This document shows positions 36,027 through 45,311 of a DNA stretch of 64,000 nucleotides, one piece after another. Numbering within the stretch: position 1 is the stretch's first letter; the number at the start of each line of letters is the position of its first letter. The position numbers were made by a program, and so were the translations under genes. The notes below the pieces were generated by a model. It was not told where the DNA came from. It did no database searches and saw nothing but the letters and a program-made list of their open reading frames with translations. The stretch is from Bacteroidetes bacterium HGW-Bacteroidetes-10 (lineage in GTDB: Bacteria; Bacteroidota; Bacteroidia; Bacteroidales; UBA932): the NCBI GenBank assembly GCA_002842695.1, contig PHDT01000007.1, positions 124,001-188,000 of the forward strand, given 5' to 3'.

Positions 36027-37016
36027 ATGCAAAACAAGATGTTTACAATAGGAGAAATTGATTCTATAGTTGAAAAGGGACTGCGGACTCTCGACTGGAA
36101 ACAGGAGCCCGGAGAGCTTTATGAGCCAATAGAATATCTGATATCAATAGGTGGAAAAAGACTTCGTCCCAGGATGGCTGTTCTGTGTCACTCCCTCTTT
36201 AACGATAAAATTGACAATTCCATTCTTTACCCCGCTCTTGCGCTGGAAATCTTTCATGGTTTCACCCTCATTCACGACGATATCATGGACGGGGCATCTC
36301 TAAGAAGAAGTCAGCCTACAGTGCACAAAAAGTGGAACAACAACATTGCAATTCTCTCCGGAGATGTGATGTGCATTAAGTCATATCAGTTACTTACGCA
36401 TGCACCTGAAGCAAAACTCAGAGAGGTAATGAACATATTTACCGACACTGCAGCCAAGGTCTGCGAAGGACAGCAATTTGACATGAATTATGAATCGCTG
36501 CCGGTAATCACTACAGAGGAGTATCTGAGAATGATTGGCCTTAAAACCGCAGTTCTCATTGCATGCTCTGCAAAGATTGGTGCAGTAACCGGAGGAGCAA
36601 CTCCTGCCACTGCAGATGCAATATACAATTATGCATATAAACTTGGACTCGCATTTCAGATTAAGGACGATCTCCTGGACAGTTTTGGAGAGACAGAGGT
36701 CTTTGGCAAGGCAATAGGCGGGGATATAATGAGTAATAAGAAGACGTGGCTGCTGGTAGAGAGTCTTAGGAGAGCAACCGGAGAAGATATGAAGGCATTG
36801 CAGGATTTGCTTGCTGCCAGCAACCCAGAACCGGAGGTCAAAATAGCAGCTATGCGTGCCCTTTATGAAAAACTGGGAGTGAAAGAGGCCGCAGACAGGG
36901 CAATCTGTATTCTTCACAATGAGGCCGAAAAGGCACTTGACTCTGCATCTCTCAGGGACGATCAGAGATCTCAGCTCTCTGATTTTGCCAAATCCCTTTT
37001 GAACCGGGAGAAGTAA
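36027..37016 (+). CDS. polyprenyl/geranylgeranyl-type diphosphate synthase
   Basis: This 329-aa chain-elongating prenyltransferase condenses IPP with an allylic diphosphate. The first aspartate-rich motif is DDIMD at 84-88 (HDDIMDGASLRRSQPTVH) and the second is KDDLLDSFG near 213-221; GGKRLRPRM binds IPP. The residues ahead of the first motif are F/H-G-F-T-L-I-H, giving no firm product length; farnesyl- or geranylgeranyl-diphosphate is likely. It leads an operon with the U32 peptidase gene 11 bases on. Confidence 0.88.
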   Translation: MQNKMFTIGEIDSIVEKGLRTLDWKQEPGELYEPIEYLISIGGKRLRPRMAVLCHSLFNDKIDNSILYPALALEIFHGFTLIHDDIMDGASLRRSQPTVHKKWNNNIAILSGDVMCIKSYQLLTHAPEAKLREVMNIFTDTAAKVCEGQQFDMNYESLPVITTEEYLRMIGLKTAVLIACSAKIGAVTGGATPATADAIYNYAYKLGLAFQIKDDLLDSFGETEVFGKAIGGDIMSNKKTWLLVESLRRATGEDMKALQDLLAASNPEPEVKIAAMRALYEKLGVKEAADRAICILHNEAEKALDSASLRDDQRSQLSDFAKSLLNREK

Positions 37017-37027
37017 AATCTGTTATT

Positions 37028-38302
37028 ATGTCTATGAATTCAAACATTGAGATAATGGCTCCTGCAGGCAATTTCGAAAGCCTGCATGCAGCAATACAAG
37101 GCGGTGCAAATTCTGTCTATTTTGGAGTGGGCAATCTGAATATGCGCTCCCACTCTGCCAACAACTTTACTGCCGACTCTCTTGAAGAGATTGTACAGAT
37201 TTGCAGTAAAGCAGGAGTAAAATCATATCTGACACTCAACATAGTTATTTATGACGAGGATATCCCTGCAATGAGGGACGCCATAGACAAGGCAGTTGAG
37301 GCGGGCGTTTCTGCAATCATAGCTTCGGATATGGCTGTTATTCTGTATGCAAGGGAGAGGGGAATGGAGGTACATATTTCTACTCAGCTAAATGTGTCTA
37401 ACATTCTGAGTCTTAAATATCATGCGCAATTTGCGGATGTTGTGGTACTGGCAAGAGAACTTACTCTTCATCAGATTAAGGAGATATATGACACTATTGA
37501 AAGAGAGCAGATAAAAGGACCTTCCGGAGAGCTTGTAAGACTTGAGCTTTTCTGCCATGGAGCACTCTGTATGGCCGTTTCCGGTAAGTGTTACCTGAGC
37601 CTTCATGAGTACAATGCATCTGCAAACAGAGGCAGCTGCTACCAGATTTGCAGACGCTCATACGAAGTTAAGGACAAGGAGACAGGCAATACACTGGAGA
37701 TTGATAATAAATATATTATGTCTCCCAAGGATCTCTCAACGATTCTTTTTATTGACAAGATAATTGAGTCCGGAATAAGAGTCTTTAAGATTGAGGGACG
37801 TGCAAGATCTGCCGATTATGTAAAGAGGGTAACCTCTGCATACAGGGAGGCTGCAAATGCAGCAACCGAAGGGCGGTATACTCCCGAACTGGCTAAAGAG
37901 CTGGAGGGTAGGGTTTCTGAGGTATTTAACCGCGGGTTCTGGGATGGCTACTATCAGGGAGCAAAGCTTGGCGAATGGAGCGAGGTATACGGTAATAAGG
38001 CTACTAAGAAAAAGAGATATGTGGGCAAGGTGACAAACTTTTTTGCAAACTTATCAGTTGCAGAAGTGCTGATTGAAACGGGAGAGATTAACCTGGGTGA
38101 CGATATTCTCATCATGGGACCTTCAACAGGAGTTGTCGAACAAAGAGTTGATGAAATCCGCACAGATCTTCAGCCTGCAGAGAGAGCTGTCAAGGGAGAG
38201 TATTGTTCTATTCCGGTGGCAAAGGGAACCAGACTTCGCAGATCTGACAAGATTTATCTTTGGGAAGATTCTTCTTCCCCGGAAAAACATCCGCTCCATT
38301 AA
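37028..38302 (+). CDS. peptidase U32 family protein (TrhP/YegQ-like)
   Basis: The 424-aa protein has the U32 signature ELFCHGALCMAVSGKCYLSLHEYNASANRGSCYQICR near 177-214, with several cysteines that may bind a cluster. EIMAPAGNFESLHAAIQGGANSVYFG is the typical start. Members such as TrhP take part in tRNA wobble uridine hydroxylation; others act on ubiquinone or collagen-type substrates. The tRNA role is the closest guess, not proven. A PNPOx-like gene follows, as yhbP lies near U32 genes in E. coli. Confidence 0.85.
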   Translation: MSMNSNIEIMAPAGNFESLHAAIQGGANSVYFGVGNLNMRSHSANNFTADSLEEIVQICSKAGVKSYLTLNIVIYDEDIPAMRDAIDKAVEAGVSAIIASDMAVILYARERGMEVHISTQLNVSNILSLKYHAQFADVVVLARELTLHQIKEIYDTIEREQIKGPSGELVRLELFCHGALCMAVSGKCYLSLHEYNASANRGSCYQICRRSYEVKDKETGNTLEIDNKYIMSPKDLSTILFIDKIIESGIRVFKIEGRARSADYVKRVTSAYREAANAATEGRYTPELAKELEGRVSEVFNRGFWDGYYQGAKLGEWSEVYGNKATKKKRYVGKVTNFFANLSVAEVLIETGEINLGDDILIMGPSTGVVEQRVDEIRTDLQPAERAVKGEYCSIPVAKGTRLRRSDKIYLWEDSSSPEKHPLH

Positions 38303-38326
38303 TTATTATCATTACTCACTAAAGGA

Positions 38327-38785
38327 ATGGACGATCTGGAAGGAAAAGATAATTTCAAAAGGGGGGATCTCCCCGCAAACATGGTTAAGTTTATAGGAGA
38401 ACACCATCTTCTGACCCTCGCCGCAACTGACGGAGATGACCTCTGGTGCTCGCACGCATTCTATGTTTACCTTGAAGAGGAGAATGCTTTTTTGATTACC
38501 TCAGAAGAGAGAACCAGGCATATAAGGCTTGCATCGAAAGATGGCATTGTGGCGGGTGCAATCGCACTGGAGACCAAAAGGGTGGGAGAGATTCGAGGAA
38601 TTCAGTTCCGGTCGTCACTTGAGCGTTGTGACGATTCGATTTTTGGAGCATACAAGCTTAAATATCTCAGGAAATATCCCTATGCAATATTCAAGGGAGG
38701 CGATCTTTGGCTCCTTAAGCTTAAAGAGGCAAAATACACAGATAACCGCCTTGGATTCGGAAAAAAAATAAAGTGGAGCATTTGA
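38327..38785 (+). CDS. pyridoxamine 5'-phosphate oxidase-like flavin protein (YhbP-type)
   Basis: The 152-aa protein has the split-barrel pattern LTLAATDGDDLWCSHAFYVYLEEENAFLITSEERTRH and later IRGIQFRSSLER, as in YhbP-like FMN/heme split barrels. A downstream methionine at about residue 19 (MVKFIGEHH) is an alternative start. It is third in an operon with the prenyl synthase and the U32 peptidase, and its stop lies inside the terminator loop. Confidence 0.75.
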   Translation: MDDLEGKDNFKRGDLPANMVKFIGEHHLLTLAATDGDDLWCSHAFYVYLEEENAFLITSEERTRHIRLASKDGIVAGAIALETKRVGEIRGIQFRSSLERCDDSIFGAYKLKYLRKYPYAIFKGGDLWLLKLKEAKYTDNRLGFGKKIKWSI

Positions 38786-38798
38786 GCTCCACTTTTTA
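38770..38798. terminator. bidirectional terminator between the PNPOx-like gene and metK
   Basis: AAGTGGAGC and GCTCCACTT pair around a 6-base loop, with A- and T-runs outside. The TGA of the plus-strand gene is in the loop. Confidence 0.8.
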
Positions 38799-38857
38799 TT
38801 TGAAATCTGCCGGCAACCTTGTGCCCGAACTAAGTTTTTCCTTTTGGGGATATATAT

Positions 38858-40108
38858 CTAGAGGCCGAATGCCTTTTTAACATCTTCAACTGCATCAAGT
38901 TTTTCCCAAGCGAAAAACTCAACCTGCTTCTTTACTGAAACTCCGTTCTCAATAAGTTCAACCTCCTTTGTAAAGGGATCCCTTCCCATGTGACCGTAAG
39001 CAGCGGTTGCCTCGTATATAGGATATTTCAGTTTGAACCTCTCAATGATTTTTGCAGGACGAAGGTCAAAAATCTCCTGAATTTTAAGTGCAATTTCGCC
39101 ATCTGTAAATTTCCGGGCAGTTCCGTATGTATTCACGAATACACTAACCGGTTTTGCAACTCCAATCGCATAGGCAAGCTGAACCAGAACCTCTTTTGCA
39201 ACACCGGCTGCAACAAGGTTTTTGGCAATGTATCTTGCGGCGTATGCAGCAGAGCGGTCTACCTTGCTCGGGTCTTTACCCGAAAAAGCTCCTCCGCCGT
39301 GTGCACCCTTGCCACCATATGTGTCAACTATGATTTTACGTCCGGTAAGTCCGGTATCTCCGTGAGGACCACCAATTACGAACTTGCCTGTAGGATTTAC
39401 GTGGAGTATGTAGTCTCCCTTAAACAGATTTTGTGTGTATTCAGGAAGTCTTGCAATTAGTCTCGGGATAAGAATGTTTCTGACATCTTCCTTTATTTTG
39501 TCCTGCATTGCCTTTTCGTTGATATCGAACTCATCATGCTGAGTTGAGATAACGATAGTGTGTACTCTCAGAGGGGTATTATTGTCGTCATACTCAATTG
39601 TAAACTGAGACTTGGAATCGGGACGCAGATAGAGCATCTCTTTGCCCTCTCTGCGGATCTTTGCCAGCTCTATGAGAGCAATATGAGACAGAGTAAGCGG
39701 AAGAGGCATTAACTCCTCAGTGTCTGTACAGGCATATCCAAACATCATTCCCTGATCTCCGGCACCCTGATCATCCTTAACTGCAACCTCAACCCCACGG
39801 TTTATATCAGGCGACTGTTCGTGAATAGCAGATAAAATTCCGCAGGAGTTTCCGTCAAACATGTATTCGGCCTTGGTATATCCAATGCGGTTTATAACTC
39901 TCCTTGCGACCTGCTGAATGTCAACATAAGCTTCTGAGTGAATTTCACCTCCAACAACCACAAGCCCCGTGCTTACGAAAGTTTCGCATGCAACCTTGGA
40001 GTTGCTGTCCTGTCTTATGAATTCATCAAGTATAGCATCCGAAATCTGATCGGCAACTTTATCGGGATGGCCCTCAGATACCGATTCTGAAGTAAATAAA
40101 TATGACAT
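38858..40108 (-). CDS. metK: S-adenosylmethionine synthetase
   Basis: MetK makes SAM from methionine and ATP. The 416-aa protein starts [27 protein letters not shown], has [34 protein letters not shown] and [23 protein letters not shown], all catalytic or nucleotide-binding signatures. It is somewhat longer than the 380-aa E. coli enzyme, through insertions usual in Bacteroidota. Expression is probably controlled by the SAM-II-like leader at 40234-40286 and the terminator at 40184-40230. Confidence 0.97.
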   Translation of the reverse strand: MSYLFTSESVSEGHPDKVADQISDAILDEFIRQDSNSKVACETFVSTGLVVVGGEIHSEAYVDIQQVARRVINRIGYTKAEYMFDGNSCGILSAIHEQSPDINRGVEVAVKDDQGAGDQGMMFGYACTDTEELMPLPLTLSHIALIELAKIRREGKEMLYLRPDSKSQFTIEYDDNNTPLRVHTIVISTQHDEFDINEKAMQDKIKEDVRNILIPRLIARLPEYTQNLFKGDYILHVNPTGKFVIGGPHGDTGLTGRKIIVDTYGGKGAHGGGAFSGKDPSKVDRSAAYAARYIAKNLVAAGVAKEVLVQLAYAIGVAKPVSVFVNTYGTARKFTDGEIALKIQEIFDLRPAKIIERFKLKYPIYEATAAYGHMGRDPFTKEVELIENGVSVKKQVEFFAWEKLDAVEDVKKAFGL

Positions 40109-40183
40109 AACTTTAAATTAAAATAAGTTTAATAATAACACTTCTTATGTGAAAGTGTTCTCCTGCCATTTACCTTGCTATCT

Positions 40184-40230
40184 GAAAAAAGACAGTCATC
40201 AGATGATTTTTGATTATATAACCGACTGTC
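40184..40230 (-). terminator. leader terminator of metK
   Basis: On the minus strand GACAGTC (40230-40224) pairs with GACTGTC (40197-40191) and is followed by TTTTTTC. It lies between the aptamer-like element and the metK start, about 75 bases before the latter, as expected for a transcriptional riboswitch. Confidence 0.6.
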
Positions 40231-40233
40231 AAT

Positions 40234-40286
40234 AAGATCGTTTTAGCATTTTTTTGTGTGGTTGCAAGCAGTCAAATTTTTCCACA
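40234..40286 (-). ncRNA. SAM-II-type riboswitch aptamer upstream of metK
   Basis: Minus strand 40286-40257 gives a P1 stem TGTGG/CCACA around a loop AAAAATTTGACTGCTTGCAA, followed by an A-run and ATGCTAAAACG. The landmarks AUUU-RAC-G-UUGCAA in the loop and GCUAAAA after P1 match the SAM-II (metA) core, which is known from alphaproteobacteria and Bacteroidota. The transcript start predicted from the -7 box at 40296-40303 falls just 5' of P1. The 3' pseudoknot partner is not certain: the loop GACTG could pair with CAGTC at 40229-40225. Confidence 0.7.
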
Positions 40287-40295
40287 TTCCGGGTG

Positions 40296-40303
40296 CAAAG
40301 GTA
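40296..40303 (-). promoter_or_regulatory. -7 box of metK
   Basis: The minus strand reads TACCTTTG followed by CACCCGG, matching the TAnnTTTGCA-CCC style of other housekeeping promoters in the window. Confidence 0.6.
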
Positions 40304-40358
40304 AAAAAATTAAATAAATAAAAAAATGGTTACAGAAATGTTAAATATTCGAAATTTA

Positions 40359-40391
40359 TTGCCATTTTTATAACTGATTTTCCTAATTTTG
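40359..40391 (+). promoter_or_regulatory. promoter of the TonB-type receptor gene
   Basis: TTG (40359-40361) and TAATTTTG (40384-40391) are about 22 bases apart. The start codon lies 34 bases further on. The 315 bases between metK and this gene hold only this promoter and the metK leader. Confidence 0.6.
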
Positions 40392-40424
40392 CGACACAAA
40401 CTCAAACAACTTATCTAAATATCT

Positions 40425-43400
40425 ATGAAACAAACACTTAAGCAATTTGCCTTAATGGCCCTGAGCATGTTTGTTGCCTTTGCATCTTATGCACAGGTTA
40501 CAACATCTTCCATGAGCGGAAGAGTTTCAGAGGCTGACGGATCTCCTGTACCGGGAGCAACTGTGATTGCCGTGCACACACCTTCGGGAACACAGTACTA
40601 TTCGATGACCGACAATGCAGGTAACTACCGCATACAGAACATGCGTGTTGGTGGACCATATGCAGTTGAGGTATCGTTCCTCGGCTTCGGATCGGTTAAA
40701 GCAGGTAATATTACTCTCAAACTGGGAGAGAACTTTGTTCAGAATGCAGTTCTTACCGAGCAGGCTGTTAGCCTCAGCGAGGTTGTGGTTTCTGCAGGTG
40801 TAACAAATCCAATTCTAAACAGCGACCGTACAGGTGCCTCTATGAACATCAGCTCAAGAGAGATTAACAATCTCCCTTCAATCAGCCGCAGTATCACAGA
40901 CTTCACCCGTATGACTCCACAGTCAAACGGAACATCGTTTGCAGGTCGTGACGGACGTTTCAACACAGTAACCATTGACGGTGCTGCGTTCAACAACAAC
41001 TTCGGTCTCTCAAGCAACGCTCTTCCGGGTGGTACAGCTCAGCCGGTTTCTCTCGATGCTATCGAAGAGGTGTCGGTTAACATCGCACCTTATGATGTGC
41101 GCCAGTCTTCATTTACAGGTGCTGCTATCAACGCAGTGACAAAGAGTGGTGACAACAACTGGAAAGCTTCAGTTTACACTTACCTGAGACCTAAATTCTT
41201 CACCGGCGAAAAAGTTGGTGAGTCTATTGTTAAAGGTGCCCGTGACAGGGAGTCTCAAATGTATGGTATTACTGTTGGTGGCCCAATCATCAAAAACAAA
41301 CTCTTCTTCTTTGTGAGCGGTGAGTTTGAAAAAGAGACATCTCCAAGCGGTGCATGGGAACCAAGCACAAACGGAGTTGTTGACCTTACCAACAAGATTT
41401 CACGTACAACAATTACTGACCTTGAGAGAGCAAAAACACACCTGATGAACACCTACGGATATGATCCGGGCGAATATCAGAACTTCTCTGCTTTCCCTTC
41501 ACAGAACTACAAAATTCTTGCACGTATTGACTGGAACATTGCAAAGAACCACAAGTTCGTTGCAAGATACAACAGACTCAGAAACACATCTACAAATCTT
41601 ACAAATGCGACTTCAGGACCTTCAGGAGTTCCAAGATCTAACTACGGTCGTGTATCTGACAAATCTATTTCATTCTCAAACGCGTTCTACGGTAACGAAA
41701 ATGCAATTGACGCTTTCGCAGCTGAATTAAACAGTACATTCGGTTCTAAAGTTGCAAACAAGTTCCTGGTTTCATACACTGCAACCACAGATCCTAAGAG
41801 AACTTCAAACAGTGCTCTGTTCCCATTCGTGGACATCTACAAAGATGGTGATCCATACATGTCTTTCGGTTATGAGCTTTTCACATACAAGAATCAGGTA
41901 TTGAACAACACATTCTCAGTAACAGACAACCTGTCAATTAACCTTGACAAGCACACAATTACTGCAGGTCTTTCATACAACAATATTTTTGTAAACAACT
42001 CATATATCCGTGAAGGAACAAGCTACTACAGATACGCTTCACTTGACGATTTCATCAATAACGCAAAACCAACAGCCTTTGGTATAACTTACGGATACGA
42101 AGGCCAGGATATTGAGGGTGTTAAGATGAGCTTTGGTCTGGCAAGTGCGTATGTTCAGGATGAGTGGCAAATTAACAAGGATTTCAAACTTACCTATGGT
42201 GTTCGCGCTGAGCTTCCTTTATATCATAACAAACTTGTTGATAACCCTGCAGTATCTGCAATGGATTTCAACGGTTATACCATGAAACTCGGCGAATGGC
42301 CAAACAGCAAAATTCAGATTAACCCACGAGTTGGTTTTAACTGGGACGTTAAGGGCGACAGAAGTATTCAGGTTCGCGGAGGTACAGGTATCTTCTCAGG
42401 TGTGCTTCCTTTCGTATGGTTTACAAACCAGCCTACAGCTTCTGGTACTGTTCAGAGTCCTGAAATTGGCCTTACAGCTGCAAAGCTTCCTGCAGATTTC
42501 AGATTTAACCCAGATTTCAAACAGCAGGTTGCCAACTATCCTACTTTGTTCCCTCCTACAATGAGCTCTACACTTGCTTCAGGTGCTTCTCTTGCAGAGG
42601 TAAACAAAGATTTCAAGATGCCTCAGATCTGGAGATCTAATATCGCAGGTGACTTCGAACTTCCGGGTAACATGATCTTCACACTTGAAGCTCTTTACTC
42701 AAAAGATATTAATGCTATTGTTCAGAAAAATGTAAACCTTCCTGACGCTAACAGAGTATTCTCAGGTCCGGACAAACGTGCATACTGGGTTGGAAACAAA
42801 GTAAACAGCAATGTTTCTTCTGCAATGGTTCTTGACAACACTTCAAAAGGTTATCAGGCATTCGTTACTGCACAACTTGTAAAGAACTTCCAGTACGGAT
42901 TCTCAGGTATGCTTGCATACACTTTCAACGTATCTAAAGATGTATCGTCAAATCCTGGTTCTTCTGCATACTCTGCATGGACCAGCAACCTTGACGCTTT
43001 CAATCTTAACGATCCGCAACTTAGCTACTCTAACTTCTCAGTTCCTCACAGAGTTATTGGTTCAATTTCTTACAGAATAGAATATGCAAAACATTTTGCT
43101 ACTTCAATCTCGCTGTACTATAACGGATCAGCAACAGGTCGTTCGTCATTTGCTTATTCAAATGACATGACCGGTGACGGAGCTGTTTCAGACCTTATCT
43201 ATATCCCTAACAACAAATATGAACTAACATTTGTAGATGTTGTTTCAGGTGGCAATGTAGTTATGTCTGCTGCAGATCAGAGAGACAAATTCTATGAGTA
43301 TGTTATTAACGATCCATACCTGAAGAAACATCAGGGTGAATATGCCGAGAGATTTGGTGCCGTTAACTCATGGAGAAACCGCTGGGATGTTAAAGTACTC

Positions 43401-43700
43401 CAGGATGTATTCTCAGATTTCGGAAGAGATCATCGCTACACCCTTCAGTTGAGTCTTGATATCGTAAATGCAGCAAACCTTCTAAGTAAGAACTGGGGTA
43501 TTTACAAGAGATCAGGTCTTTCAAACCAGTATGGTGTTATCATGCCTTTGACTTACAAAGGTGTTAACCCTGGTGGAGAACCTACTTATACTCTTAATGC
43601 TAAGAATTTTGAGGATTTTGATGCAAAGAACCAGATGATTAACCAGGTAAACACAGGTAGTACCTGGGGAATGCAACTTGGTATACGTCTGATTTTCTAA
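40425..43700 (+). CDS. TonB-dependent receptor-like outer-membrane barrel (Oar type)
   Basis: The 1091-aa protein has a signal peptide (1-23, ending SYAQ), an N-terminal carboxypeptidase-regulatory-like beta sandwich (about 27-110; MSGRVSEADGSPVPGATVIAV), a plug-like region (GASMNISSREINNLPSISRSITDFTRMTPQ) and a large barrel ending in GIRLIF. It resembles the Oar family rather than SusC, and no SusD gene follows. Codons are strongly biased to C/T-ending forms, in line with high expression. The ligand is unknown. It is monocistronic with a terminator. Confidence 0.85.
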   Translation: MKQTLKQFALMALSMFVAFASYAQVTTSSMSGRVSEADGSPVPGATVIAVHTPSGTQYYSMTDNAGNYRIQNMRVGGPYAVEVSFLGFGSVKAGNITLKLGENFVQNAVLTEQAVSLSEVVVSAGVTNPILNSDRTGASMNISSREINNLPSISRSITDFTRMTPQSNGTSFAGRDGRFNTVTIDGAAFNNNFGLSSNALPGGTAQPVSLDAIEEVSVNIAPYDVRQSSFTGAAINAVTKSGDNNWKASVYTYLRPKFFTGEKVGESIVKGARDRESQMYGITVGGPIIKNKLFFFVSGEFEKETSPSGAWEPSTNGVVDLTNKISRTTITDLERAKTHLMNTYGYDPGEYQNFSAFPSQNYKILARIDWNIAKNHKFVARYNRLRNTSTNLTNATSGPSGVPRSNYGRVSDKSISFSNAFYGNENAIDAFAAELNSTFGSKVANKFLVSYTATTDPKRTSNSALFPFVDIYKDGDPYMSFGYELFTYKNQVLNNTFSVTDNLSINLDKHTITAGLSYNNIFVNNSYIREGTSYYRYASLDDFINNAKPTAFGITYGYEGQDIEGVKMSFGLASAYVQDEWQINKDFKLTYGVRAELPLYHNKLVDNPAVSAMDFNGYTMKLGEWPNSKIQINPRVGFNWDVKGDRSIQVRGGTGIFSGVLPFVWFTNQPTASGTVQSPEIGLTAAKLPADFRFNPDFKQQVANYPTLFPPTMSSTLASGASLAEVNKDFKMPQIWRSNIAGDFELPGNMIFTLEALYSKDINAIVQKNVNLPDANRVFSGPDKRAYWVGNKVNSNVSSAMVLDNTSKGYQAFVTAQLVKNFQYGFSGMLAYTFNVSKDVSSNPGSSAYSAWTSNLDAFNLNDPQLSYSNFSVPHRVIGSISYRIEYAKHFATSISLYYNGSATGRSSFAYSNDMTGDGAVSDLIYIPNNKYELTFVDVVSGGNVVMSAADQRDKFYEYVINDPYLKKHQGEYAERFGAVNSWRNRWDVKVLQDVFSDFGRDHRYTLQLSLDIVNAANLLSKNWGIYKRSGLSNQYGVIMPLTYKGVNPGGEPTYTLNAKNFEDFDAKNQMINQVNTGSTWGMQLGIRLIF

Positions 43701-43720
43701 GATATTATACAGTTGATTTG

Positions 43721-43757
43721 GCAGGGCTGCTCTTTAAGAGCGGCCCTGTTTTTTTTT
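43721..43757 (+). terminator. terminator after the TonB-type receptor
   Basis: CAGGGC-T-GCTCTT pairs with AAGAGC-G-GCCCTG, followed by a run of nine or more T. Confidence 0.88.
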
Positions 43758-43802
43758 ATTTAATGCATTTAATTTTATTAACTTTGTTAAAGGAGGGACG
43801 GA

Positions 43803-44174
43803 ATGATGCAAAGGAGCGACAGAGGTGAAACCGGAAGAATTGGAGAGCGGGAGGCCGAAAGATTTCTTCACAAGGAGGGATTGAAAACGCTGGACAAGAA
43901 CTGGAGAGCGGGTCACCGTGAGATAGACCTTATCATGGAGGGGGTGGATGGTATCCATTTCGTTGAGGTCAGAACACTTAGAGTACCCAATATTCATGAA
44001 CCTTTTGAAAGCATCACAAGAAAAAAGCAAATGCTGCTAATGTCAGCGGCAAGAGCCTATCTTGCTTCCCGCAGGTTGTACAATGAGGCTATATTTGACA
44101 TAGTTTCTGTTGTGCTCAATGGCGATAAGGCAGAAATTCAATACTTTCCGGATGCCTTCTCTCCCGACTGGTAG
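43803..44174 (+). CDS. yraN: YraN/UPF0102 family endonuclease-like protein
   Basis: The 123-aa protein has a restriction-endonuclease-like fold: TGRIGEREAERFLHKEGLKTLDKNWRAGHREIDLIME with the catalytic-type E/D and HFVEVRTL, where most relatives read VEVKTR. The lysine of the E-x-K motif is thus arginine here. Biochemical role is unsettled in the family. It comes 34 bases before manC. Confidence 0.85.
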   Translation: MMQRSDRGETGRIGEREAERFLHKEGLKTLDKNWRAGHREIDLIMEGVDGIHFVEVRTLRVPNIHEPFESITRKKQMLLMSAARAYLASRRLYNEAIFDIVSVVLNGDKAEIQYFPDAFSPDW

Positions 44175-44208
44175 AAGAGATACATATATATAAAAAATAT
44201 TAAGTAAG

Positions 44209-45303
44209 ATGAACAGGAACCACTATTGTATAATCATGGCCGGAGGAATAGGCAGCAGATTCTGGCCGGTGAGCAGAAATGCCAGACCCAAACAGTTTCT
44301 GGACATACTGGGGTTGGGCAAGACCTTTCTTCAGCAGACATTCGAGAGGTTTTCCAAGATTATGCCCGTTGAAAATATTCTTGTTGTTACTTCTTCTCTC
44401 TACAAGGACCTGGTACAGGAGCAAATTCCGCAGGTACTTGAAGAAAACATACTTCTTGAACCATACAGAAGAAATACTGCTCCTTGCGTAGCCTATGCAA
44501 CATATAAACTTCTTGAGAAGAATCCGCGGGCATCTGTTGTTGTAGCTCCTTCTGATCATCTGATTATGAATGACGATGTTTTTCTGGAGACTATAAACAA
44601 CGCGCTGGATTACGCAGACAAGCATAATGTTCTCCTCACCCTGGGAATCAATCCAACCAGGCCGGAAACAGCATACGGATATATTCAGGCCAATAAAAAC
44701 AGTCATGTAAGCATCAGCGGAAACATTGCATACTCTGTAAAGACATTTACGGAGAAACCAAATGAGGAGCTTGCAGAGGTCTTTGTAAAATCAGGAGAGT
44801 TTCTCTGGAATTCAGGTATTTTTATCTGGAACCTGCAGGCAATTAAGACAGAACTTGAGATGCATCAGGAGGGTATTTCCTCACTTTTTGGAAAAGGGAA
44901 AGGGATTTACTACACTCCTGCAGAGGAGAGCTTTATCAAGAGCGTTTACGAGGATTGTACCAGTATTTCCATTGACTACGGGATCATGGAAAAGACAGAA
45001 AAGGCAATTGTATATCCGGCCTCCTTCGGGTGGTCAGATCTGGGCACATGGGAGTCGCTTTATGTCCAGGCAGACAAGGATGAGAAGGGCAATCACATTG
45101 TTGGCAAAGATACACTGGTGAGCGATGTGGATGAGTGCGTAATTGTCTCTCAGGAGAAGGAGAAACTGGTTGTAGTTAGCGGGCTCTCAGGTTATATGGT
45201 AATCAATACAGACGATGTGCTGCTGGTATGCCCGAGGGACGAATCGGCATTTAAAAGCATCCTTACGGACCTTCCGCTAAACGAATTCATGAAATTTCAA
45301 TAA
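44209..45303 (+). CDS. manC: mannose-1-phosphate guanylyltransferase
   Basis: The enzyme makes GDP-mannose for polysaccharides and lipopolysaccharide. The 364-aa sequence has the nucleotidyltransferase signature MAGGIGSRFWPVSRNARPKQF near 10-30, EPYRRNTAPCVAYA, VAPSDHLI, FTEKPN and SIDYGIMEKTEK. It lacks the C-terminal isomerase domain of bifunctional forms. It lies between yraN and arcA (8 bases before the latter). Confidence 0.93.
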   Translation: MNRNHYCIIMAGGIGSRFWPVSRNARPKQFLDILGLGKTFLQQTFERFSKIMPVENILVVTSSLYKDLVQEQIPQVLEENILLEPYRRNTAPCVAYATYKLLEKNPRASVVVAPSDHLIMNDDVFLETINNALDYADKHNVLLTLGINPTRPETAYGYIQANKNSHVSISGNIAYSVKTFTEKPNEELAEVFVKSGEFLWNSGIFIWNLQAIKTELEMHQEGISSLFGKGKGIYYTPAEESFIKSVYEDCTSISIDYGIMEKTEKAIVYPASFGWSDLGTWESLYVQADKDEKGNHIVGKDTLVSDVDECVIVSQEKEKLVVVSGLSGYMVINTDDVLLVCPRDESAFKSILTDLPLNEFMKFQ

Positions 45304-45311
45304 ACCAATAT

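Noticed and set aside
42331-42564. Alternative-frame genes inside the TonB-type receptor.
   Set aside because: Long open frames there follow from the strong codon bias of the receptor gene; no start context or domain supports them.
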